From Cristatella mucedo (Eukaryota > Bryozoa > Phylactolaemata > Cristatellidae): a stretch of DNA of 64,000 bases. Under the pieces are notes generated by a model. It saw nothing but the letters and a program-made list of their open reading frames with translations. It had not been told where the DNA came from and made no database searches. The translations under genes and the position numbers were made by a program. The stretch's first letter is position 1, and the number at the start of each line of letters is the position of its first letter. Of the stretch, positions 43,730-55,620 are shown one piece after another. Location of the stretch: NCBI GenBank assembly GCA_009760855.2, contig WPIO01000078.1:1749501-1813500 (forward strand), in the 5' to 3' direction.

Positions 43730-46028
43730 CAGGGGTGGGCTAACCTTTTTACTCGCGGGCCACAATGGTTTGTAAAATTTGACAAAGGGGCCGAGCCAGA
43801 ATAGGAGAATGATGTGTTTGTGTGAACTAATATAAATTAAATGTAAAAACCATTAGATGAAAAGAGTTGGCCTTTAACAGACAGCAAAACACCATTGTGT
43901 TTAGTTTACTGCAAAAAAAATACAAATTTATTAATTTAATAACGTGGTAATAAACTCCCATTCAGTTTCAGTCGGAACAGTGTTGTTGGTCTCTGTTTTT
44001 TGCAAAAGCATCAATGTCTGGCGTTATATTTGTTGTGGCAATTATCAAAATAGATCCGAGGTGTTGGTCAGTTAACTTGGATCTGTGATGGGCTTTGTTG
44101 ATATTCATGACGCTGAATGTCTGTGTTCACACGCATACGTTGAGCCAAACAACGTCAGCATCTTCTGTGCCATACTCCGGAGGTTTTGGAAACGTGGCTT
44201 CGTTAAGTGAAGCATGCAAGTCATTCAGTTAAAGAGAGTTGAACTTCTCCTTCAATACAGAGTCAGACTGAAGATCTATCAGTTCCAAATGCAGCTCCTG
44301 TGGTGTTGTTTCAGGGTCTTGTGACAGGGGACATGACACCAGCTGAAGTTACTTTTCAATGTTTTCAAAGTCGCAGAGAGGATGGCAGAATTCTCCGTGC
44401 AGGTCTTCCAGTGCTTTGCTGTATTTCTGCGCATTTCGGGTGGCCTCTTTCTGCATGGCTAGTGTGGGGAAATGAGTGAAAGATTTTTTTGAAATTTGCC
44501 TGGAGAAAAGAGTCAGCTTAGATTTGAAGGCCCTAACATTTATGTACATGCCGTGCACAAATTGATCTTGCCCCTGTAGCTTGGTGTTCAGCTCATTCAT
44601 GTTCGAGAGTATGTCCACAGCAAACGCAAAGCCACAAATCCAGTTCTTGTCACTTAGCTCGGGAAATTCGTCGGATCTCCTCATTAACTCAAAAAATGCA
44701 GTGATCTTCTTCAGCTCCCACACTCTTTGAAAGACTTTGCCCAAACCTAGCCAGCGCACACGATAGTGATAAAGTAAGTCCTGGTGATCTGCATCGGTTT
44801 CTTCCAGGAACGGAATAAACTGACAATGCTGAAGTCCCCTTGCTTGAATAAAGTTGACAAGTTTTACGAATGGATTCACGACATGATTTAGCTGCAATAT
44901 AGACTTCCACAGAACTTCCTGATGAATGGTGCAGTGAAGGAAAATAACATCCTGATCAGGATTTTTACCTTTTACTTCTTCCTGCAGTCTTTTTAGCACC
45001 CCGACGTTTTTCCCAGTTAAATTTTGCGATCCATCTGTGGTGACATTGGCAAGTTTACTCCAAGGTAGCTTCATTCTCTCGATGACAGCAGACACCTGGC
45101 TATACAAGTCCTCTCCCCTCGTTTTTCCTTTCATTGACTCCATGGTAAAAAATTCCTCCGCGATCTCAAAACTGTCGGTAATCCCTCGTATAAAAATTAG
45201 GAGCTAAGCTGTGTCTTCTAAGTCGTTGCTTTTATCCAGTGCTAGTGAATATAACTTAAAGGACTCCGCCTTTTAGTTTAATTTTCTAGCTATAGCTTTG
45301 TTAATCAATTCCACACGGCGAGTCACATTTCTGCATGGTAAACGGATTTTTTCAAATTTTCCTTTGCTCTCCGAACACAAGAGACCTGCTGTATCAACCA
45401 TGCATTATTTTAAAAATTCACCTTCGAAGAAAGGCTTACTGGCCTTTGCTAATTTGAATGCCAGAAAAACACTTGCCTTACCACTTGACACTTGAATCGC
45501 AGTTTATCTGTGAAAAAGGTTTTGTTGAGTTTGTAAATTAGCCGTCAATCTCTGAGCTGTAGCCACCCGTTCTTGTCGAGACTGTTGACTGCGTAGTTAG
45601 CATGTTTTGTGACAAAATGACGGCTGATGTTGTATTCTTTAAAAACTGCCACAGTTTCTTAGTATATCAGACATACAGCTGTTGATCGGACTTCAGTGAA
45701 AAAGTATTTTGCTGTCCACTCTTTATTGAATGCTCGGCACTCACTGTCTACTTTTTTTTCTTCGATCTGCTCATTTTTACTGAAGGTCTGAAAGTACAAA
45801 GAGACAAAATTAAGTAGAGAGTTATCGTAATGCATGGCACTCAAGGGTCAATGTCTTCTGGGTGCACCATCTGCTGGGGAAAGATGGGAAATACAGCTAG
45901 GTAAAATGATTGAGGTGTCTTTATAATAAAATAAAATTTAATAACGAAACGTGGACGAGTTCGGCGGGCCGGATTGAAAAGCCCAACGGGCCGTATATGG
46001 CCCGCGGGCCGTAGCTTGCCCATGTCTG
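43730..46028 (-). mobile_element. hAT transposon with GTF2IRD2-like transposase
   Basis: The ends are imperfect inverted repeats: CAGGGGTGGGCTAACC at the left; at the right the reverse complement reads CAGACATGGGCAAGC, followed by TACGGCCCGCGGGCC. The CAGgGgTGGGC start and the GGCCCGCGGGCC palindrome near the end are typical of hAT elements of the Charlie/GTF2IRD2 group. The interior encodes a broken transposase on the minus strand. I could not find a matching 8 bp target duplication (cattatcc against agctaatc). Confidence 0.85.
43960..45850 (-). pseudogene. hAT transposase, GTF2IRD2/ZBED-like, broken
   Basis: Read on the minus strand. 45844-45659 holds the start (KKVDSECRAFNKEWTAKYFF, then EVRSTAVCLIY) of a BED-like finger; the second cysteine is replaced by tyrosine and a stop follows. 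Several stops are scattered to 45150. 45143-44349 is an intact 264-codon core: KLANVTTDGSQNLTGKNVGV, IFLHCTIHQEVLWKSILQL, HYRVRWLGLGKVFQRVWEL and LMRRSDEFPELSD. After a stop, the C-terminal dimerisation part appears (FSVMNINKAHHRSKLTDQHL, then IATTNITPDID). The order matches GTF2IRD2-related hAT transposases. Not functional. Confidence 0.85.
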
Positions 46029-46289
46029 AGCTAATCGAATCTGAGCCCTTCATCTACTCGCCTGTCGCTGTTTCAGGCACAAATGCGCTTCAAATGTCGG
46101 TCTGGGCAGTGGCTTGTGGGTGTGGCTTTGACATTAACTTTCTGTTGGGGCTCGGCAGTTTTTGCCAGCGACCAGCGATCGCACGAACGAGAGTAATACT
46201 GGCTGATCACATTCCCAAAGCTTGTCTTCTTCTGATCAAGCAGCTCGACGACCTGCCCTAGCAAGTACAGGAGGAATAACTCCCTCGAA

Positions 46290-47990
46290 TAACCATTTTA
46301 CACAGCGATGTACTGCGCTACACCTGCCGTCTCCACAATAAACGTCTGAAAACTGCGGATTTGATTCTAAATTATACAGAATCGTGTTGCGGCTTTACCT
46401 TGCCCACCAAATTCCGTGCAATTACGCTTGCCCGCTCTCGTGCTACGCCGTACAATGGTCCGAGCCGGCCAGCCTATTTACACATTCGAACGACGATACA
46501 GCTGCCGTTTCCAAAAAATGCTTCAGGCAACAGCGGTTTTTAATTATAAATTAGAAAGAACCGTATACCAGGCTTACCCACTAAATTTCATGGTATTGCG
46601 TTTGCCCATTCTCATGCTCCGGCCTCGGATGGCCGACCGAAATGGCAGCCCAAAACATTCGAACAGCAATAAACCTGCCGCTTCTATAGAAAAAAAGCCT
46701 TCGCGAAACTGCGAATTTTATGTTCTAATTATACAAAACAGTGTCGCACTTTAATCCTGTTTTTGACGTGATTTTTCTGGCACGTTCTCATGCTATGGCC
46801 TCCAGTGGCCTACCCAGATAGAAGCCTTATATAACTGAACTGCGGTGCAGCTGCCATTTCTAAAAAAAAAGCTTTATGCAACTGCGGACTCTATTTCAAA
46901 TGTTAGAGAATAGTCTTCCATATTTACCCACCGAATTTCATGCGATTGGGCGTCTCGTTCTCATGATGCGGCCTCGGATGGTCCAGGAAAATAACCCTCC
47001 AAGCTTCATCGAAGTGTGATACAGCTGCCATTTCTACAAAAAGGTTTGGGAAACAGCGCTTTTGATTCCACGTTATGGAAAACAGTGTTTCGGGTTTACG
47101 CACGAAATTTCGTGCAATTGCCCATTCGCGTTCTCACAAAATGACCTCAATGGACCAGGCGGCCGTGCGATGTCGCACTCTGAGACAACTGCAGTTTCCT
47201 CGATGGGTGCCATGCAACTTTTTTTTTATTTCACAAGGTAGAAAAGAGTGTTCCGGGTTAACCTTCGAAAATTCGTGCGACTGGGCATGGGCATTTTTAA
47301 GCTATGGCTTTCAACGACCCGAGCCAGCTAGCCTCATTCCATTTTTACACTGGGCAAGCTGTTATTGGTATTTTCACAGTACGCTTTGAGCAGCTTCGCA
47401 TTTGATTCCACATTGCAGAAAAGAGTTTTCGGTTTACCGACTGAATTTCACGGTATAGCTCATGGGCGCTCTCATGCTATGGCCTCCAACGGCCCGATCC
47501 AGCCAGTCTGTCTAAATATTTCAACTGTGATACTGCAGCAATTTCCATAATAGGCGTCGCGAAGCTGCGGTTTTATTCCACATTACAGGAGACAGCGTTC
47601 CGTGTTTACCGGCCAAATTTCATAGCATATTTTGGGGGCGTTCTCAAGTTATGGCCCCTAATCGCTCGGGCAAGCCTCCATTTACTACATATTCCAACTG
47701 CTATAAAGCTGCCATTTCTACAATAGGCGTCCAATAACCCGAGTCTTGATTCCAAATTAGATAAAACAGTGTTCCTGGAGTACTCACACAATTTCGTGAA
47801 ATCTTGCACGGGTGTGCTCATGCGATGGCCTCAAGTGGCCCCGGCCACCGTGCACTGTCGAACTGCGATACCACTGTAGTTTCTATAGTAGGCGTCACGC
47901 AACTGTAGGCACGATTCCACATTGTATACAACAGTGTTCCGGTCTAACTGAGTAATATTCTTAGCATAGCGCATGCGCATTCTCATGCAT
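46290..47990 (+). repeat. ~172-bp satellite array, segment 1 (about 10 units)
   Basis: Each unit has the order cagctgccatttct, then gcaactg.g.ttt.att, then gtgttccgggtttaccca, then aatttcatg..att, then cgttctcatgctatggcctc. Successive 'cagctgcc.ttt' marks fall 164-180 bp apart from 46499 to 47871. Units are diverged by an estimated 20-30 percent, so this is an old array. The short open frames with RSHAMASNGP-like peptides come from the repeat. Confidence 0.9.
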
Positions 47991-48694
47991 TCGTGACATT
48001 CCATCTCGACTTCTGCAACTCACTGCTTACTGGCCTATCAGCATGTGCAATCAGGCGATTGCAGCTGGTGCAAAACTCTCCAGCTAGGCTTGGCTGTCGT
48101 GAGCGTCGCAGTTGCCACAGTACACCACTTCTCGCCGACCTGCACTGGCTACCAGTCAAGCAACGGATTGACTTCAAGGTTTTGTCGCTCACTTTTAGGT
48201 TACTTCATTCTATGGCTCCAGCCTATCTCTCCGACATACTCCCCCATCAGGCCAAGCATCGTAGCACCCGCTTTTCGGAATCCAACAGTCTAGAAAAACC
48301 TCGTACAAACCTCAAATCCTTTGGAGACCGTGCATTTAGTTCGCATGCTCCCAAAGCCTGGAACTCACTCCCGACTTGCGTCAGAACATCCCCTGACTTG
48401 ACCACATTTAAAAAGAACTTAAAAACACGCCTATTTAGGAGAGCATTTAGTGGGTCCCTGTGATTCGTCCTTCACATGCTTATGCGTGCTGACACTGTGC
48501 ATGCTGCCACTAACAACATTTGCATGCTGACCCTGTGCATGTCACCCCTAACCATATTATTCATTTTGTTTGTTTTTCAAGCATGATTTTACTTACCATT
48601 CAATTGCATTTCCCTTTGCAGCAAATGCAAATCGCCTAGAAAGAGATTAAGTTCTCTGAGGGCGCTTTATCAAGTGCATTATTATTATTATTAT
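47991..48694 (+). mobile_element. Family A LINE inserted in the satellite (copy A8)
   Basis: An open frame 47993-48463 encodes the C-terminal thumb region: FHLDFCNSLLTGLSACAIRR, LHWLPVKQRIDFKVLSLTF, LKSFGDRAFSSHAPKAWNSL, ending KTRLFRRAFSGSL and a stop. The 3' untranslated block, hairpin and (ATT)n tail follow intact. Satellite sequence resumes at once on both sides, with a short ATGC(A) repeated at the junctions. It is the best-preserved family A 3' end in the window. Confidence 0.92.
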
Positions 48695-49045
48695 GCAATG
48701 GCCAGCCATGGTCCGGGCCATTATGCAATTTTAACTGCGACACGGATGCCATCGCCATAATAGGGGTGAAACAACGGGTTTTATTCAAAATTACAGCAAG
48801 CAGTGTTGCCGGTTTATCAACAAAGTTGCATAACATTGGGTATGTGCGTTCTCATGCAATGGCCTCCGATGGCTCGGTCTGTGCTGCACTTTTTGACTGA
48901 AATACAGCTAGTATTTCAAAAACAGGCTTCCCAGAACTGCGGTTTGTGCTGCATATTATAGAAATCAAACTACCTGCTGTACCCACTAAAAGCCATGCAA
49001 TTGTGCTGAAGCCTTACAATGCTGTGACTGTATTGGTCCGGGCTA
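48695..49045 (+). repeat. ~172-bp satellite array, segment 2
   Basis: Two units in the same direction as segment 1 (atgcaatggcc at the start, then cggatgccatcgcc and atacagctagtatttc). Confidence 0.85.
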
Positions 49046-49610
49046 TTAGAGACCATAGCATTAGAACACGCCTGCATAATGTTTACTTTATCCATAATTT
49101 GGAATCAAAATACAGCTTTGTGGCACCTATTGTGGAAATGGCAACTGTATCCGAGTGGGAATATGTAGGGAGGCTGGCTGGCCCGCACCAGATGAGGCCA
49201 TAGCACGAGAACGCAAATGTGCTATGCCATGAACTTGGTTGAGAAACTCGAAACTTTTTTCTATAACGCAAAATGAAAACCGGAGTTCCGTGACATCTGT
49301 TATTGAAACTGTATGTGTATCACAATTCGACATTGCACGGCCGCCCGAGCCATTGTAGCCATTTCGTTAGACCTCGCATGGACAGTTGCACGAAATATAG
49401 TGTTTAATACACTGTTTTCTATAATATGGAATCAAAAGGTCAGTTGCGAAAAACTTGTAGTGGAATTGGCAGCTGTATTGCACTTCGATAAAGTAGGGAG
49501 GCTCGCTGGCTCGTGCGATCCGAGGCCACTGCATGAGATCGCGAAGTTTTGTGGGTAAACCCGGAACACTCTCTAACATTTGAAGTGAAAACCGAACTTG
49601 CATTAAGCCT
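49046..49610 (-). repeat. ~172-bp satellite array, inverted segment
   Basis: Units are reversed: gaggccatagcacgagaacg, gtggaaatggcaactgtatc, aatatggaatcaaaaggtca. About three units lie between direct-orientation segments. Confidence 0.85.
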
Positions 49611-49800
49611 ATTTTTTAGAAATTGCAGATAGTGCATTCGAATGACGATACAGTTGCCGTTTCCCAAAAATGCTTCAGACAGCTGCGATTGCGATTCCAA
49701 ATTATAGAGAACATTACGCCAAGTTCACTCACGAAACTGCAGAGGATCGCGCTTGCCAGCTTGCCCGTTCTCATGCTATGGCCTTGCGTTCGCGCGTTCG
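49611..49800 (+). repeat. ~172-bp satellite array, last direct segment
   Basis: cgatacagttgccgtttccc to ccgttctcatgctatggcct: one unit returning to the plus direction. Confidence 0.82.
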
Positions 49801-51780
49801 CGCTTGCACATGTGCTTTTATCTAAACTAGTATCAACCAGAATGTAAAGCCGTCTAGCCTCAGTGGTGGATTTACGAAGGGCATATACAAACCGACACCG
49901 TATCCCCGCCACTGTGCGTCGGCTAGTGCTGTTGCTCTTCAAAACGGGCTGTGCCCATTCAGGGTGGTCAGTGCCAGACCGACAGAATGTATCGGTTCTA
50001 GGCGATGCTCAGCTATCCGGTGCGGCTAGCAAACGGCGGTTGCAAACTCCTATCTCGAACTTCGAAGGTAGCACATTATTGTGCAATTGTATATGCATCC
50101 AGATTGAGTGAAGGGATTCTACTGGGCAGCCTCTCAGCCGTCTACGAGCAGCATCGATAAGTTGCAGCTCGTGCCCTCGAGTCTGTCGACCAGCGCACTG
50201 GCCGCTGGAATTGCTGCACGAGTTCATTCTGCACTTGGTGGCCACTCAGACTCGGCTTACCGGCTAGCCAGAGAGTGTGAGTTTCGTTGGACTGTCTCCT
50301 TCTTCGGATACCTTGCAGCAGCACGGGCATATTTCGCAGAGGCTTCATTTGTGCTTCCAGTGACTGGCCGACCGCAGCTGTTGCTGCCCGAGAGTAGTCG
50401 CACATCAACCGCTCATTCAGGCCCGATTCCAGGCGGACTCTCGGGCATTACTGTAGATCCTTCAGAGAGACTCAAACCTGACCGCGGCTAGACCGGCTAG
50501 TCAGAGGAGCACTGGCGATTACCAATAGATGCGGGATCGTGACGCCGGACCTAACTAACTGGGCAGGAAGTGTGGCTGAAGCTAGGTGACAGCCATTCGT
50601 AGGCGCATGCTAGGCACCGAAGGTCCGTACCATTGCCTTTAGCTCGTGTTTCAGGAATCGGCCACTTACTGACAACTTGCCTGAGAATTCTCATTATTTG
50701 TCGCTGGACAGAAGAAGTGGCGATTAGTTCTACATGTGTGACAGCACAGTAGATATTTCCAGTCGCTTTGGCAAATAAAACTACTAAATTATTTCGCACA
50801 CAACACTCACTCATTTGCTCTGGCACAGCGAATGCTTTCTGTTGGAATATGAACGTTCACAGCTCATCGCGCAAGTCCACAGATGGCAGTGGCTTCCCAA
50901 GCATCACGCTCTCGACTTCGCGTAGGCTTTGCTGTTTGGTCGCGTCACCAGCACGGAGGACTTGTGGGTGCTTCTTCAGCAGCCACAGCTTGTGGCTGGA
51001 CTCCTGGCTTGCAGCACTGGGTGAGCAAGCATGACCGTTCAGGCAGTTCCACATAGCCAGGCTTAACAGAGTACTAATGATTCACTCGCATAGCATCCTG
51101 AGAGAACTCAAGGGACTCGGCATGTGCTGCACTCGCTTAGCGATTGCTCATCCGACGCAGCTTCGGCTTCGGCTACCAGCTCCCCAGCACATGTAGGCAC
51201 AGTGTATGTAGTATGTCCGTATGCAGCTGCCCGTGATGCAGAGTCACTCAGAAGAAACAGCTGGCCATTAGCCAAGGCAGCTCAATCTCTGGCGAAAGGC
51301 AAGGTCAAGGCTTCTCTGTGGGTCTCTGGGAGTTTCCTGCTCTCCATATGTGATGTTCGACCTGGCTGCCACCGACTCCTACTTGGTTTGCAACCATTTC
51401 TGCCCACAGCGTTTACTGCCCCTTCAGCTGCAGCACCTCGACGGCTTCCTGGAAGTGGCATTCCCTAAACTTTCATTCCCGGATTCCCCGAAGGGCAAGT
51501 GCTACAATCAGACCTAGTGTTTATTCTCTCCATCCTTATGCATGACGTTGGTCAAAGTGGTCGCCTGGCGCTCTACACAGTAAAGCAGCATGCTGCAACC
51601 CCAATGTTAGCAGCCCGGCTTCCAGCTAAACTTCCTCTCCACTCACTCTCTCCTCCCTTCCCACAACCCCACCTTGCAACCTCTGGTGAGCTTTACGGAC
51701 TGCTGCCGCTGTGCTACACGAGGAGAATCACCTCTCCACCCTTGCGGCTTGAGCGGGTGCCCATCGCTCTCTCTTACTCT
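49801..51780. other. Unassigned, relatively GC-rich sequence with short frames
   Basis: Several short plus-strand frames (50108-50491; 51124-51468) have no recognised domain. Another frame around 51330-51514 reads MFDLAATDSYLVCNHFCPQR then LDGFLEVAFPKLSFPD and looks protein-like, but has no clear splice sites. The region may hold exons of the same gene as 52058-52252; this is speculative. Confidence 0.3.
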
Positions 51781-51794
51781 CTGTCTCTGCCTCA

Positions 51795-52050
<256 letters not shown>

Positions 52051-52057
52051 ATTACAG

Positions 52058-52252
52058 CAGTCATCTGGCGACACTGGAGGTCTACGATGGCGCCGCTCTG
52101 TGCTCGAGCGGCAGATTGGAGAGCAGCAAAGCTGTGCTCGCACACCTGAACGATAAATGCCGTAACGAACTCCAGCTTTGGCACGTTGTCGCTGTCCGGC
52201 GCAAAACGGTCATCTTCCACCACAACTCAACTACACCCGAGACGCGACGCAG
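52058..52252 (+). CDS. Candidate internal exon, unknown protein
   Basis: The acceptor gtcgattacag follows a ~210 bp CT tract, and the donor is AG|gtcagt at 52253. The open frame reads SHLATLEVYDGAALCSSGRL, then ESSKAVLAHLNDKCRNELQL, then WHVVAVRRKTVIFHHNSTTP. The peptide is mixed-composition and globular-looking, with two cysteines and a strand-like WHVVAVRRKTVIF. The alternation (LEVYDG... then helix... then LWHVVAV) loosely recalls a Ras-association/ubiquitin-like fold, but I do not recognise the family. Phase: starts with one base of a split codon, ends with two. Confidence 0.5.
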
Positions 52253-52797
52253 GTCAGTGCATGCGCTATCAGTCAGTGCTTTGCTTGCCGAATGGGCAAT
52301 CGTTTCGGTAGCTGCCTCCGCAGCTGCTGCTTTTAGGCCGCTGCAGTCGCGTGGTGTGTGTGTGTGTGTGCAAATGCTTGCTGGATGTGTGTGTGTGCAA
52401 ATGCTTGCTGGATGGCGCTGCAGATGGTGCTTTGCCTCTAAACTAGCCTGGCTTCGTGTTTGCCTACTTCCCCGTCGTGTGCACACAACTACAGCCAAGT
52501 GTGCAGAGGTCATTTGTTGACCACCTGTGCCAGGCTTTGGGTGAAGCCTGTCACGTGACCGTTAGGCTCGCTAATTGCTCTCGAGCTCGTGTAAGCAATG
52601 AAAATGCCCCCAGCAGTCATAGGTCATAGCCTCATCTGCCTCGTCTTTGCAAATTGGTGGCACAGCAAGGCTGGAGCAAAGTGAGCACACCTAGAGTCTT
52701 TTTCTTTTGGCCTTTCTGCCTCAATGTTCAATCCCTTACTTGAATGGCTTAGTATGGAGACAAATAAATACCTATTTGTTTAACTAGACTTGTTCTC

Positions 52798-53292
52798 GTC
52801 ATCTGCTTGCTGGTCTACCGGCTTGTGCAATCAGAAGCTTACGGTTGGTGCAAAGCTCTGCAGTTAGGGTCGTCTATCGTGAGCTACAAAGTTGCACATC
52901 GCACCTCTTTTCGCCGACCTGCACTGGTTCCCAATCGAGCAGCGTATCAACTTTAAGGTTCTGTCACTTAATTTTAGGTCCCTTCATTTTCTGACTCTAG
53001 CCTACCTATCAGAACTACTCCCCAACTAGGCGAAGAATCGTGTAGCCTGCTGCTCTAACTCGAATCGTTGAGCCATACCTCGCACGAACCTTAGAACCAC
53101 TGGAGACCGTGCCTTTAGTTCCTATGCTCCAAAAGCCTGGAACTCACTACCGACGCACGTCACAACGTCCACTGACATGACGACATTTAAAAAAAGTTTA
53201 AAACCCACCACCTATTACAGCATTCGGTGGGTCTTCGTGATTCACCTTTCGTGTGCATGTACCTGCTTACACCGTGCTGCATTATTAAAATG
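52798..53292 (+). mobile_element. Family A LINE, degenerate 3' part (copy A9)
   Basis: The blocks tctgcttgctggtctaccgg, gttgcacatcgcacctcttt, cctgcactggttcccaatcg and gtgcctttagttcctatgct follow copy A8. There are many substitutions, no open frame and no hairpin, so it is an old copy. Confidence 0.85.
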
Positions 53293-54090
53293 TGTCCTAC
53301 ATGTTGGCGACCATCGATCCAACCGCCCAGAGTGATTGCAGCGGCTCCTCTGTCTGGCCCTCAAATTTCTGGAATTTTGTGGATCGCACGTCTAACCTGG
53401 AGATGCCCAACATTCAAATTTCTATTGTCTTAGGTGACTGGACTATATTTTATAGTTCTGTATTCTTTAGTATTCCTTGACTCCCTCTCCGGCTCTGATT
53501 TCAGGCGAATGCGACTAGGCCTGCTGGGGTGCAGACTGCACTGCAAGCAGGATGTAGATACTGTAGCCAGGCTTTGTCTCGTAGGCCTTCGTCGCGTCCC
53601 TGTCTTGTTCGTGTCTGTTAGGGTCGCGCCAGGTCCTCACGGTAGCCAGCATGTTCATGGTGGCACTGGCACCATAGCCTTAGTTCAGGCCTCCTAGTTG
53701 TACAAGCTAACCAATCAAAGTCCTGAAGGGGGCTCATCCGGTATGCCAAGCGGTCAAAATAAAACGGCTGACGTTCGTAGGCACGAGTTACACGGAGGCG
53801 TCCCGAAATTTGGCTGCAGGCCGTCCAGCAATCGACTGCAGCACATTACCGGCAGTTGATATGGCTTGGGCGCAGTGGCTTGGCCTGCCTTTGATAGGCT
53901 GTTTAATGGCAGTAGAGGCAGCGACGAGGCAGTAGAGGCAGCGACGAGGACGCCGGGCGGAGCGGTCGTGCGCTGGCGTCGCTGCCAGCGTCTGTGTGAG
54001 TAAACGTCTGTCTCTTGAAGCCTCCCACGGTGTTTGCGTGCTGTAGCCTGTGCACCGTCGTTTGAATAAGACTTTCTGTTCACGCACGGG
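53293..54090. other. Unassigned sequence
   Basis: A tandem pair of 22 bp (ggcagtagaggcagcgacga) lies at ~53908-53950. No gene recognised. Confidence 0.45.
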
Positions 54091-54094
54091 TCGT

Positions 54095-54460
54095 ACGAAT
54101 AACTGCGATACACTTCGATGCAGCTGCCATTATAAAGATAAACGTCAGAAAGCCGCGGGTTTAGTTCTATAATGCAGAATGATGTTACGGTTTTACCCAC
54201 CAAATTTCATCCAGTTTCGCTCGACCGTTCTTGGGCTATGGCCTAAAATTGTCCGGGCGAGCTAGCCTTAGGACACGTCCGAACTGCAATAAACTTGCTG
54301 TTTCTACAAAAGCCTTCTCGCAACTGTGATTTTGATTTATAATTACAAAAATCTGTTACGCACGTTAATTCACTAGATTTCATGCAATTCCACTAACGCT
54401 TTCTCATGCTAGGACCTCCAGTGGCCCGACATAGATAGCCGCTGCAATGGAGGCGCGAAC
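54095..54460 (+). repeat. ~172-bp satellite, two isolated units
   Basis: cgatgcagctgccattataa, then aatttcatccagtttcgctc, gttcttgggctatggcct, then a second unit ending tttctcatgctaggacctcc. Same direction as the main array. Confidence 0.85.
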
Positions 54461-54662
54461 TAAACCAGCCATTAGCTACGGCGGTTAGCTATTATTTGCG
54501 ATTATGAGATTGTGCGGTGGTTTATTACTTAGGCAGTATAAAAGACCGGCGCCCTGAGATAGTGGGTGGGATTATTTGAGACAACGTTTTTGCATCGGAG
54601 CTTATGTGAGCTCTAAGCCAAATTGTCGTAGGAGTACGTCTGTAACTGTTCGCTGCAATTAA

Positions 54663-54792
54663 ATAGAATAATAATAATAATAATAATGCACAAAATAAAG
54701 CCCCCTCAGAGAACTCAATCTCTTTCTATGCGCTTTACATTTGCTGCAAAGGGAAACGTGATTGAATGGTGAGTAAATGACACACTTCTGTA
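54663..54792 (-). mobile_element. Family A LINE 3' terminus (copy A10)
   Basis: (ATT)n tail, hairpin (cagagaactcaatctctttc) and ctgcaaagggaaacgtgatt. Confidence 0.9.
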
Positions 54793-55124
54793 TTACAACT
54801 GAAATTAAAATTACTGTACGTATGTAATATAGGCCTATGTATTCGAGCATCTCGGCAAATCCTTAAACGCCAGGTGCAGCCGCTCGATTACTCCTTGTGG
54901 GTGGGCAAAAACTTTTCTTCAGCAGTCAGGTCCGGTGAAACCAAGCCAATCAGAGCGTGCCGTTCACAGATTGGCTATCCCGGTGTAATTATATTTACAA
55001 TGATAATATTCTGTATAACGTCAACTCTGTCTTATTTTCTCTTATGTTTAATATATTGGGCAATTTGAGAGTAATGGTGACTATATGTGTTTACTTCATG
55101 TCTAGAGGGAACTAGTAATATTAC

Positions 55125-55230
55125 CGTATTTCCCTTTGCAGCAAATGTAAAGCGCCTAGAGAGAGATTAAGTTCTCTGAGGGCGCTTTATCAAGTGGATT
55201 ATTATAATAATTATTATTATTATTTATAGA
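55125..55230 (+). mobile_element. Family A LINE 3' terminus (copy A11)
   Basis: tttccctttgcagcaaatgt, intact hairpin, tatcaagtggatt, and an interrupted (ATT)n tail. Confidence 0.9.
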
Positions 55231-55379
55231 GGGTCGGTCATGAAAGCGTCTTCTATGCTCTAACTACGAAAGTATTCGATTTATAAATAAAGAATTCTAC
55301 TTCACGGAAATTCACTTATAGCAGTGGAGTCTGGGACAGATTAACCGCGATAAACTAGGAGCGTCGGTAACTTATTTCT

Positions 55380-55525
55380 AACGCGCCATAAATGAGCTGA
55401 ATCTCCATTCAGGCATCACGTATGCCCTGGCATTCGAGCCCACGTCCATCGTTGAATACAGCCCTGGCTGTCGCATACATTACCTTGATCTTGGTCGAGG
55501 AGAGGCCCTTAATCTCTTGACAGGT
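55380..55525 (-). mobile_element. tRNA-derived SINE type 1, degenerate
   Basis: gagctgaatctccattcagg is the tail arm, ggcattcgagcccacgtcca the B-box region, and cttgatcttggtcgaggag the head. A 40 bp insertion separates tail and head compared with the 41.3 kb copy. Confidence 0.65.
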
Positions 55526-55620
55526 TCCGGTCATTAATAAACTCCGTGTTCTCTCTTCACCGCGAAATCGTCCGTCCTGTTAGCCATTATTTAACTGCTA
55601 TGTGCAGCTAAGCAGGATTC

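Noticed and set aside
46361-49942. Many short frames with similar peptides (RSHAMASNGP-like) on both strands
   Set aside because: They follow the satellite unit and its orientation; frames are not maintained from unit to unit, so coding is not supported.
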